From: Candidatus Acidiferrales bacterium
Lineage (GTDB): Bacteria; Acidobacteriota; Terriglobia; Acidoferrales; UBA7541
DNA length: 5,011 nucleotides
Reading direction: 5' to 3'
NCBI GenBank assembly: GCA_030043155.1
Contig: JASHYE010000156.1
Coordinates: 1-5,011, forward strand
A program made the position numbers and the translations under genes. The notes under the pieces are model-generated. The model was not told the DNA's origin. It saw only the letters and a program-made list of their open reading frames with translations, and ran no database searches. The stretch's first letter is position 1; every line of letters begins with the position of its first letter. This document shows, piece after piece, positions 1 through 5,011 of this stretch.

Positions 1-2
1 TG

Positions 3-629
3 GTGCCGCAGGGAGGGGAATTCGACCTATTTTTCCCGAAGTCGCTGCAACTGAGTTATGGAATGGGATGGTTCATCGAGGATTACGGCGGGCATCAGAT
101 CTGGCTGCATCCCGGGGACATTGACGGATTTGCTTCGCTGGTGGTGTTGCTGCCGGAAGAGAAGACTGGATTTGCGATTTTTGCGAATTTGGATCACACA
201 CCGCTGCGCGCGGGGCTCGGCTACCACTTGATCGATGAATTCCTGAACTTGCCGGAACAGGATTGGACGGGTCACTTTGCTGGCGTGGCAGAGCGATTTA
301 CCGCGATGGAGAAAAAAGCGGAAGAGGCGGAAGCGAATCCGAAATATCCGAATACGCAGCCTTCGCACGAATTGGCGGCTTATGCGGGAACTTACCGCAG
401 CCAGGGCTTTGGAGACGTGGTGGTCACGTTGGAAGGCGGTCAGCTTCACGTAAAGTATTTCTCATTTGGGGGAACACTGAAGCATTTTCAATTCGACACG
501 TTCGTCGGGAATATGAGCGGATTCGGCAGGAACCCCATCATGTTCAGTTTGGATGCAGCAGGGGATGTGTCGAAATTGACGATGGCGGGAGTTGAGTTCG
601 ACCGCGTTGGAGAGCGCGATGCGGAGTAG
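3..629 (+). CDS. Serine hydrolase (class C beta-lactamase family), C-terminal part with DUF3471-like tail; 5' end outside window
   Basis: This is the last 208 codons of a gene whose 5' end lies before the window; the first in-window GTG is probably an internal Val. The start of the visible part matches the end of a class C beta-lactamase/penicillin-binding fold. It has SYGMGWFIEDYGG (about residues 18-30), then HPGDIDGFAS (36-45), where HPG sits at the position of the KTG/HxG box that lines the active site. The SxxK and YxN motifs must lie upstream and cannot be checked. A charged linker (about 99-120) leads to a C-terminal beta-rich domain, with AAYAGTYRS at about 125-133 and VEFDRV near the end, which resembles DUF3471. 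Family members include D-aminopeptidases, D-Ala carboxypeptidases and esterases, and many are exported. The substrate is unknown. The next gene begins 43 bases after the TAG, so the two are probably co-transcribed. Confidence 0.85.
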   Translation: MPQGGEFDLFFPKSLQLSYGMGWFIEDYGGHQIWLHPGDIDGFASLVVLLPEEKTGFAIFANLDHTPLRAGLGYHLIDEFLNLPEQDWTGHFAGVAERFTAMEKKAEEAEANPKYPNTQPSHELAAYAGTYRSQGFGDVVVTLEGGQLHVKYFSFGGTLKHFQFDTFVGNMSGFGRNPIMFSLDAAGDVSKLTMAGVEFDRVGERDAE

Positions 630-658
630 CGGAAATAGTTTCCCGGCGAAGGAGCGGG

Positions 659-664
659 AAGGAG
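659..664 (+). promoter_or_regulatory. Ribosome binding site AAGGAG that sets the amidohydrolase start
   Basis: AAGGAG lies 8 bases before the ATG at 673. The frame is open further upstream, with TTG at 592 and ATG at 619. Those starts would overlap the serine hydrolase gene and would put a polar stretch before the hydrophobic N-terminal segment. The Shine-Dalgarno sequence and the signal/anchor segment both favour 673. Confidence 0.7.
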
Positions 665-672
665 TGAGAGCG

Positions 673-2403
673 ATGCGGCGAATGATGGTCACTGCAGCCG
701 TAATTTTTGTGACGGGAATCGTGGCGGTGGGAATTCGGACGTTGGCGCGTCAGGATGCTGCGGCAAGCGGCGCAGATAACTATGACGTGATTATCCGCGG
801 CGGGCACATTCTCGATGGAACAGGCAATCCCTGGTATGCGGCGGATATCGGCATTCGCGGAGACAAAATCGCGGCGATTGGAAAGCTGGATAATGCCACG
901 GCAAAGCAGACGATTGATGCGACCGGGAAAGTCGTGGTGCCGGGATTCATTGACATGCTGGGACAATCGGAAACCTCGCTGCTGATTGACAACCGTTCGC
1001 TGAGCAAGATCTCACAGGGAATCACGAGCGAAATCACCGGTGAAGGAGGCTCGATCGCCCCGCAGGACGAGAAGACTCTGGCCCCGATGAAGCCGATGCT
1101 CGACCATTTTCATTTGACGGTCGACTGGACGGACTTGAACGGTTATTTCGACCGGCTGGAAAAATCGGGGACGCCGCTGAATCTGGGAACGTATGTGGGC
1201 GCGGCGCAGGTTCGGGAAGCAGTGATCGGAGATGATGACCGCGCGCCAACGGCGGATGAGTTGAAGCAGATGGAAGCGCTGGTGGCGCAGCAGATGCAGG
1301 AAGGAGCGTTGGGAGTCTCGACGGCGCTGATTTATCCGCCCGGGCATTACGCGAAAACGGATGAGCTGATTGCGCTGGCGAAAGTGGCGTCGCAATACGG
1401 CGGAATTTACGCAACGCATATGCGAAGCGAAGGGCAAACGGAGATGCAGGCGGTCGACGAAGCGTTCGAGATCGGGCGCGAGGCGAATCTGCCGGTGGAA
1501 ATTTTTCACTTGAAGGTGAGCGGGAAATCGCGATGGGGCTCGATGCCAAGGCTCGTAGCGAAAATCCAGGCCGCGCGAGATTCGGGATTGAACGTTGCGG
1601 CCAGTATGTATCCGTATCTGGCAGGCGCGACAGCGCTGGCGTCGTGCCTGCCGCCGTGGGTGGCGGATGGCGGAACGGAGAAGTTGCTCGCGCGACTTCA
1701 CGATCCGACTGATCGGCGGCGGATCAAAGCGGAAATGGCTGCGGACCATCCGGGATGGGAGAACCTGTACTTTGATAGCGGTGGCGCTACGGGAGTGATG
1801 ATTTCCGGAGTGGTGAATCCGGATTTGAAAAAGTATGACGGAGATACGGTGGCGCAGATGGCCGCGGCGGAGAAGAAGGATCCGCTGGACGCGCTCTTTG
1901 ATTTTGTGATCGCCGACAATGCGCAGACGGGCGCGCTGTACTTCATCGCGAATGAGCAGGACTTGCAGTACGGACTGAAGCAGCCGTGGACGAGCATTGG
2001 CCTCGATGCGAATGAGACTTCGCTGGATGGGCCGATTTTCGAGCCGCACAATCATCCGCGGGCGTGGGGTTCAATGCCGAGATTCTTGGGCCACTATGTG
2101 CGGGATTTGCATTTGGTTCCGCTTCCGGAGGCGATTCGCAAGATTACGTCGCTGCCTGCGGAAAGAGAGCATTTGCAGAAGCGAGGTTTGCTGAAAGAAG
2201 GATTTTTCGCGGATGTGACGGTATTCGATCCGAAGACGATCATCGACAAGGCAACATACAAGGATCCGAATCAGATGTCCGTGGGAGTGGACTACGTTTT
2301 CGTGAATGGGCAATTGGAGTTTGCGGATGGAAAACTGACGGGCGTGACAGCAGGCCGCGCGCTGCGTGGTCCTGGATGGCAGAAAACGGAGGAGGGGCAA
2401 TAA
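673..2403 (+). CDS. Exported or membrane-anchored amidohydrolase, N-acyl-D-amino-acid deacylase (D-aminoacylase) family, altered metal site
   Basis: The product has 576 residues from the ATG at 673. MRRMM is followed by a hydrophobic segment (about 6-22), which indicates a signal peptide or N-terminal anchor, so the enzyme probably acts in the periplasm. A family-typical N-terminal beta domain starts at YDVIIRGGHILDGTG (37-51) and leads to VVVPGFID (87-94). D-aminoacylases hydrolyse N-acyl-D-amino acids at a zinc site. Here the barrel keeps THMRSE (His249), EIFHLKVSG (His279), SMYPYLAG (about 311-318), SIGLDAN (Asp445) and HPRAWGSMPRFLGHYVRD (461-478), all matching conserved family blocks. 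The expected HxH after PGFID is instead MLGQSE (95-100), and the usual GNCG block reads GEGG (123-126), with no Cys. Family membership is firm. D-amino-acid specificity, and even hydrolase activity, is uncertain because of these losses. The gene sits between a serine hydrolase and a SIS-domain gene in one apparent operon. Confidence 0.88.
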   Translation: MRRMMVTAAVIFVTGIVAVGIRTLARQDAAASGADNYDVIIRGGHILDGTGNPWYAADIGIRGDKIAAIGKLDNATAKQTIDATGKVVVPGFIDMLGQSETSLLIDNRSLSKISQGITSEITGEGGSIAPQDEKTLAPMKPMLDHFHLTVDWTDLNGYFDRLEKSGTPLNLGTYVGAAQVREAVIGDDDRAPTADELKQMEALVAQQMQEGALGVSTALIYPPGHYAKTDELIALAKVASQYGGIYATHMRSEGQTEMQAVDEAFEIGREANLPVEIFHLKVSGKSRWGSMPRLVAKIQAARDSGLNVAASMYPYLAGATALASCLPPWVADGGTEKLLARLHDPTDRRRIKAEMAADHPGWENLYFDSGGATGVMISGVVNPDLKKYDGDTVAQMAAAEKKDPLDALFDFVIADNAQTGALYFIANEQDLQYGLKQPWTSIGLDANETSLDGPIFEPHNHPRAWGSMPRFLGHYVRDLHLVPLPEAIRKITSLPAEREHLQKRGLLKEGFFADVTVFDPKTIIDKATYKDPNQMSVGVDYVFVNGQLEFADGKLTGVTAGRALRGPGWQKTEEGQ

Positions 2404-2436
2404 AGCTGGGGGAGTTCGCACCGCCAGTGAGAGACG

Positions 2437-3471
2437 ATGTCACGGATGATGGAGGAAATTCGGGAACAGCCGGAGGCGCTGCGCAGAACATTTGAGGCAG
2501 AGCGCGGGCATGCAGCGGAGTTCAAGAAATTTGCTGCAGGGCGCGATTTCAGGCTGATTGTGCTGGTGGCACGCGGAACTTCGGACAATGCCGCGCTTTT
2601 TGGCCGCTATTTGCTGGAGATTGCGACGGGCATTCCGGTATCGCTGTGCGCCCCTTCTGTACACACCCTTTACAATGCGCGGCTGGATTTTCGGCAGGCG
2701 CTGGTGATCGGGATTTCGCAATCGGGTGCGGGAACTGACATCAACATGGTGCTGCGGAACGCGCGGAAACAGGGCGCGTTTACCGTTGCCATTACGAATG
2801 AAGCGAAATCGGAAATGGCGCGCCTGACGGATGAGGCTTTCCTGGCGCGAGCGGGGAAGCAGCGTTCCGTGGCGGCAACAAAAACGTACACCTGCCAACT
2901 GATGCTGCTTTATCTGATGGCGTTCGCGCTGGGAGACCAGATTGAGCTTAGAGAGGTGAACAAGATTCCGGGCAATGTGACTCAGACGCTGAAGCTCGCA
3001 GCGGAAATTCGCGAAACTGTACAGCGGTATCGGTATATGCGGCAATGCGCGGTGGTAGCGCGAGGATTGAATTACGCGAACGCGTTTGAGCTGGCGCTGA
3101 AGCTGATGGAGACATGCTATGTGGTGGCAGAACGATTCTCGTCCGCAGATTTCCTGCACGGCCCGATCGCGATGATCGAGCGCGATTTTCCTGTGATTCT
3201 CTTTGCACCACCGGGGAAGACATTTGCAGGTCAGCAGCAACTTCTTCAGAGACTCGCAGGGCTGCGAGCGGAGACGATCGCGATAACCTCAATGGAGGCC
3301 CACCTGCCGGAAGTGACGCGGACGATCCGCCTGCGCGGGAAAATTAAAGAGATCTACAGCGCAATACCGTACATTGTGCCGGGCCAAATTTTTGCGGCGC
3401 AACTGGCGGAAGTGAAGGGACTTGATCCTGACCGGCCGCGCTCACTGAAAATCGTCACGCAAACAGTGTAG
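2437..3471 (+). CDS. Stand-alone double-SIS sugar-phosphate isomerase/deaminase (GlmS isomerase-like, NagB-II-like)
   Basis: The product has 344 residues and is soluble and cytoplasmic. Two SIS domains span about 25-160 and 195-335. Phosphosugar-binding motifs are ARGTSDNAA (45-53), ISQSGAGTD (93-101) and SVAATKTYT (144-152). In the second domain Glu225 (KLMETCY) and His241 (FLHGP) are 16 residues apart, as are the catalytic Glu488 and His504 of E. coli GlmS. The tail DPDRPRSL (330-337) matches the GlmS-family C-terminus. There is no N-terminal glutaminase domain and no Cys2, so it cannot use glutamine as GlmS does. Ammonia-releasing glucosamine-6-phosphate deaminase (NagB-II type) is the likeliest role; AgaS-like or another amino-sugar isomerase is possible. 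In-frame TGA at 2428-2430 makes the ATG at 2437 the first available start, although its Shine-Dalgarno (GAGAG) is weak. ATGs at 2446 and 2449 are alternatives. It begins 33 bases after the amidohydrolase stop. Confidence 0.87.
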   Translation: MSRMMEEIREQPEALRRTFEAERGHAAEFKKFAAGRDFRLIVLVARGTSDNAALFGRYLLEIATGIPVSLCAPSVHTLYNARLDFRQALVIGISQSGAGTDINMVLRNARKQGAFTVAITNEAKSEMARLTDEAFLARAGKQRSVAATKTYTCQLMLLYLMAFALGDQIELREVNKIPGNVTQTLKLAAEIRETVQRYRYMRQCAVVARGLNYANAFELALKLMETCYVVAERFSSADFLHGPIAMIERDFPVILFAPPGKTFAGQQQLLQRLAGLRAETIAITSMEAHLPEVTRTIRLRGKIKEIYSAIPYIVPGQIFAAQLAEVKGLDPDRPRSLKIVTQTV

Positions 3472-3500
3472 CCGAACGGCTTGGACGATTCGTGAAGAGG

Positions 3501-4328
3501 CTAGGCTGGCGGGGGATTGGCGGCGAGCGCATTTTCGACACCCGACGCGATTGCGGTAGCGATGTTCTCTTCTGTCTTCAGCAGGTCCTCGGCGCTTTGA
3601 TCGAATGTCCTTGACCAAATGGCGGCGCCCGTCGCGGGGTCAATCAGCTCAGCGGTTATGCGAATGTTATTGCCATTGCGGCTGGCAGTTCCGCGGAGCA
3701 GTTTGTCAGCATTGAGGAGACGGGCAATCTGCTGGGGGCTCTCGCTCGCGCTCCGGAATGATGTGGCGAGATTCGGGTCGACCACATGCAACGCGGCTAA
3801 GCGCTGACAATCGCCGATTAATTCCTCAGTTATATTTGACGCCAGGTTAGCATCCTGAGAGCCGGGTGAAAGGCTCTCGAAAGGCAATACAGCAATCTTG
3901 ACAGGCTTCGTCAGTGCAGCCGATTGCGTTCGCATGCGACGATTTAGAAACATTTGTTTAGCTTTGGCGAAGGAGAGGACCAGGCCAAGTAGAAGTACAA
4001 AGAGAGCGTAAATCGCCATCTGCGGATAAGGCAGGCCGGCGAGGGTTCGAGATGCTTTACGCGGACGACCATCTTTCGAGCGAGGATGCCGAATGGAAGG
4101 CTGGCGGGCCTTCCACCAAGCGTCGATCTCTGTTCTATAGGCATAGATAGAGCCTTGCTTGGAATGTTGATGGCGATAGACAGGGAGTCCTTCGGTAGCT
4201 TCCCAGCGCTGGACAGTGCGAATATCTCGCCGAAGGAATAGGGCAATTTCTTTCCACGAATCCAAACGATCTGAAACAGATGAACCAGCAGGAGCCTGTT
4301 CTGCTGAAGATGGATGCCGAGCGTCCAA
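3501..4328 (-). CDS. Membrane-bound ToxR-like regulator: HTH, one membrane span, TolB-N/FlgO-like domain
   Basis: The product has 275 residues. Residues 21-73 form an excisionase/MerR-like helix-turn-helix block: LDSWKEIALFL (22-32), RDIRTVQRWE (34-43), GLPVYRH (47-53), then GSIYAYRTEIDAWW (59-72). A basic linker (about 76-95) leads to one membrane span (about 104-121). After it, KIAVLPFESLSP (144-155), TEELIGD (167-173), LLRGTASRNG (210-219) and ITAELIDPATGAAIWSRTFD (224-243) match the TolB-N/FlgO/adenylate-cyclase-associated domain that usually precedes TPR repeats in acidobacterial proteins. No TPR follows; the protein ends about 30 residues later in Ala/Pro. Topology would be a cytoplasmic DNA-binding domain with a periplasmic sensor, as in ToxR, but the basic residues on both sides of the span leave this open. 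The start is TTG, fixed by a strong Shine-Dalgarno and an in-frame TGA 18 bases upstream (4347-4349). It converges on the SIS gene with a 29-base gap that holds no convincing terminator, and diverges from the polysaccharide export gene. Confidence 0.82.
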   Translation of the reverse strand: MDARHPSSAEQAPAGSSVSDRLDSWKEIALFLRRDIRTVQRWEATEGLPVYRHQHSKQGSIYAYRTEIDAWWKARQPSIRHPRSKDGRPRKASRTLAGLPYPQMAIYALFVLLLGLVLSFAKAKQMFLNRRMRTQSAALTKPVKIAVLPFESLSPGSQDANLASNITEELIGDCQRLAALHVVDPNLATSFRSASESPQQIARLLNADKLLRGTASRNGNNIRITAELIDPATGAAIWSRTFDQSAEDLLKTEENIATAIASGVENALAANPPPA

Positions 4329-4333
4329 GAGAG

Positions 4334-4340
4334 CTCCCCT
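4334..4340 (-). promoter_or_regulatory. Ribosome binding site AGGGGAG for the regulator's TTG start
   Basis: On the minus strand AGGGGAG is followed by CTCTC and then TTG at 4328. No ATG or GTG occurs in this frame before the HTH domain, and an in-frame TGA at 4347-4349 closes the frame upstream. The TTG is therefore the only start that gives a complete DNA-binding domain. Confidence 0.7.
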
Positions 4341-4358
4341 TATTCGTCACGCCAACAA

Positions 4359-4394
4359 CAGTTGAGGGATTGTAACTGCCCCTAACCGGAACTG
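4359..4394. repeat. CAGTT/AACTG half-sites overlapping the regulator promoter (possible operator)
   Basis: CAGTT at 4359-4363 and AACTG at 4374-4378 form an inverted repeat with a 10-base spacer that straddles the candidate -10 and start point. A third AACTG at 4390-4394 lies in the same orientation as the second, 16 bases further on, partly inside the -35 element. Spacing of about one and a half helical turns fits binding by a multimeric regulator, perhaps the encoded HTH protein itself. Half-sites of five bases are short, so chance is a real alternative. Confidence 0.3.
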
Positions 4395-4398
4395 ACAA
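4369..4398 (-). promoter_or_regulatory. Candidate sigma70-type promoter of the regulator gene
   Basis: Read on the minus strand, TTGTCA (4398-4393) and TACAAT (4374-4369) each match the -35 and -10 consensus at 5 of 6 positions, with an 18-base spacer. Transcription would start near 4362, giving a leader of about 33 bases before the TTG at 4328, which also contains the Shine-Dalgarno. The position is just what a promoter for this gene should have, but sigma specificity in this lineage is assumed. Confidence 0.55.
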
Positions 4399-4482
4399 GT
4401 AATAAAAAGGTAATGTGAGAGTCATCATAGCATGACGCGACAGATGACGCATGGCGGGCGGATCATCTAAGTCGAATGGATC

Positions 4483-4497
4483 GGGGTGTTCAACCCC
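4483..4497 (+). other. Small perfect hairpin GGGGT-GTTCA-ACCCC
   Basis: A five-base-pair GC-rich stem with a five-base loop is followed by AGTTTTC. It resembles a weak intrinsic terminator, but no gene ends before it on the plus strand, and the T run is only four bases and offset. It could be an attenuator or leader element if transcription of the export gene begins upstream, or a chance palindrome. Confidence 0.3.
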
Positions 4498-4558
4498 AGT
4501 TTTCAACAGCGGAAGACATTCGAGGCACGACAAATTAAGAATTGCCGTCTTTTGTCGC

Positions 4559-4587
4559 TTGCAAGAAGTTATCTATCCCACTATCTA
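4559..4587 (+). promoter_or_regulatory. Weak candidate promoter for the polysaccharide export gene
   Basis: TTGCAA (4559-4564) and TATCTA (4582-4587) are separated by 17 bases, in an AT-rich stretch about 100 bases before the ATG at 4690. The matches to consensus are only 4 of 6 and 3 of 6. A start here would place the alternative RNA pairings at 4644-4697 in the leader. Other or alternative-sigma promoters cannot be excluded. Confidence 0.25.
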
Positions 4588-4643
4588 AGGCGCGCTTTCT
4601 CTCTCAGATTTGAAAAGCTGTCCAATGACGCAGTACTGGTGAG

Positions 4644-4697
4644 GGGACTCCGTGCAAGTTTGCTACCTGTGTCCCAGCGCAGGCGGGGAATGACAGG
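4644..4697 (+). promoter_or_regulatory. Alternative RNA pairings over the start of the export gene
   Basis: CCTGT (4666-4670) can pair with ACAGG (4693-4697), and TCCC (4672-4675) with GGGA (4686-4689). Together these enclose the Shine-Dalgarno-like GGGGA and the ATG at 4690. GTCCC (4671-4675) can instead pair with GGGAC (4644-4648), around a small GCA/TGC inner stem (4654-4663), which would free the start. The two states exclude each other. No known riboswitch class was recognised, and no folding energy was computed. Confidence 0.3.
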
Positions 4698-5011
4698 AAA
4701 CCTCGGGAAGATGTGTCTAATAGGCACGTTGCTCGGCTTGTTTGGCGGGCAATTCGCCTTTCGCAATAGCGCGGCGGCGCAGAACCTGCGGCCTCCCGCT
4801 ACGACGCAACTGACGCCCCCCGGAAATACTACGCAGGGATACAACCAGCGCCTCGAAGAGCTCGCAGAAGAAACCGCCGATGAGAACGGCGCAGTGTCAG
4901 GTGATTACCGGATAGGCGCGGAGGACCTGCTGGAAGTCTCCGTCTATGACGCGCCGGATTTGGGTGGGACCGTGCGCGTGTCCGCGGACGGATCGATATC
5001 GTTACCGTTGA
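4690..5011 (+). CDS. Polysaccharide export protein (Wza/Poly_export family), N-terminal part; 3' end outside window
   Basis: The first 107 codons are visible, and the frame is open to the window edge. A Sec-type signal peptide is plausible: n-region with Lys7, hydrophobic MCLIGTLLGLFGG (8-20), and a cleavage-like SAAAQ (27-31). A low-complexity Pro/Thr/Gln and Glu-rich linker (about 33-69) leads to DYRIGAEDLLEVSVYD (72-87) and TVRVSADGSISLPL (94-107), the hallmark start of the polysaccharide biosynthesis/export domain. Such proteins form outer-membrane or periplasmic channels for capsule and exopolysaccharide export. Cys9 is too early to be a lipobox Cys, so a lipoprotein like E. coli Wza is not supported. 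AGGCGGGG just before the ATG serves as Shine-Dalgarno. GTG 4669, GTG 4639 and ATG 4711 are alternative starts. It is probably the first gene of an exopolysaccharide locus beyond the window, divergent from the membrane-bound regulator. Confidence 0.85.
   Translation, partial: MTGNLGKMCLIGTLLGLFGGQFAFRNSAAAQNLRPPATTQLTPPGNTTQGYNQRLEELAEETADENGAVSGDYRIGAEDLLEVSVYDAPDLGGTVRVSADGSISLPL

Larger units (their letters stand above)
4432..4631 (+). repeat. Three copies of ATGACGC in the intergenic region
   Basis: ATGACGC occurs at 4432-4438, 4444-4450 and 4625-4631. The first two are exactly 12 bases apart, and the first is also one arm of the GTCAT/ATGAC inverted repeat at 4421-4436. They could be binding sites, but the motif was noticed after the fact and is only seven bases long. 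Confidence 0.25.
4329..4689. other. Divergent intergenic control region, about 360 bases, without a convincing gene
   Basis: This stretch separates the regulator from the polysaccharide export gene and is visibly more AT-rich than the flanking genes around 4340-4440 and 4530-4600. It holds the regulator promoter, CAGTT half-sites, an inverted repeat GTCAT-N6-ATGAC (4421-4436), repeated ATGACGC, a GGGGT/ACCCC hairpin and possible promoter and leader structures for the export gene. A minus-strand frame crosses the left part (from about 4533 into the regulator), but it resembles no family I know and lies antisense-in-frame-shift to the regulator. The plus frame of the export gene is open back to TAA at 4468-4470, but that upstream part does not look like protein. 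Confidence 0.6.

Noticed and set aside
592..672. Earlier starts (TTG 592, ATG 619) for the amidohydrolase
   Set aside because: They overlap the preceding gene, add a polar stretch before the signal/anchor segment and lack a Shine-Dalgarno as good as AAGGAG before 673.
1012..2055. A 347-codon open frame on the minus strand opposite the amidohydrolase gene
   Set aside because: It is Arg/His-rich with no recognisable domain and lies wholly opposite a well-conserved gene, so it is the usual antisense shadow of a GC-rich coding sequence.
2440..3240. A 266-codon minus-strand frame opposite the SIS gene
   Set aside because: Its composition (His, Arg and Gln rich) and lack of motifs mark it as antisense shadow; the plus strand carries all SIS signatures.
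3470..3481. AGCCGAACGGCT as a terminator between the convergent genes
   Set aside because: The stem is only four to five pairs with a tiny loop, and no T run follows on either strand.
4135..4533. A 132-codon minus-strand frame crossing the intergenic region into the regulator
   Set aside because: Two thirds of it overlaps the regulator in another frame, its product resembles no family I know, and the regulator's promoter, Shine-Dalgarno and stop pattern explain the same bases better.
4471..4689. Extension of the export gene upstream to GTG 4486 or TTG 4552
   Set aside because: The frame is open, but no Shine-Dalgarno precedes these codons and the extra residues would bury the signal peptide behind a long basic stretch.
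4560..4700. A cyclic-di-GMP (GEMM) riboswitch before the export gene
   Set aside because: I looked for the conserved GEMM core segments and could not find them in order; only the simple alternative pairings are visible.

Overview
The window looks like a chromosomal segment from an Acidobacteriota-type bacterium. The lineage is inferred from three things: moderately high GC, secreted hydrolases typical of that phylum, and a regulator architecture (excisionase/MerR-like HTH, one membrane span, TolB-N/FlgO-like domain) that is especially common there. No rRNA, tRNA, CRISPR array or insertion sequence was found.

Left part (1-3471, + strand): three tightly spaced same-strand genes that look like an operon whose promoter lies outside the window. 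They are the 3' end of a class C beta-lactamase-family serine hydrolase with a DUF3471-like tail, a membrane-anchored or exported amidohydrolase of the N-acyl-D-amino-acid deacylase (D-aminoacylase) family, and a stand-alone SIS-domain sugar-phosphate isomerase/deaminase related to the isomerase half of GlmS and to NagB-II. The gaps are 43 and 33 bases. The set suggests handling of D-amino-acid-containing and amino-sugar compounds, possibly from peptidoglycan: two enzymes at or outside the membrane and one in the cytoplasm. This pathway is inference.

Middle part (3501-4328, - strand): a membrane-bound, ToxR-like regulator, convergent with the operon and beginning at TTG. A good Shine-Dalgarno sequence and a sigma70-like promoter with CAGTT half-sites lie just upstream.

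Right part (4329-5011): a ~360-base divergent control region, then the start of a polysaccharide export (Wza/Poly_export) lipoprotein-like or secretin-like outer-membrane gene that runs off the window. Its start is overlapped by two mutually exclusive RNA pairings. The regulator is therefore a natural candidate for controlling the exopolysaccharide locus.

The most unusual feature is the amidohydrolase. The HxH metal motif after PGFID and the bridging Cys of D-aminoacylases are both absent, while the downstream His, His and Asp are kept.
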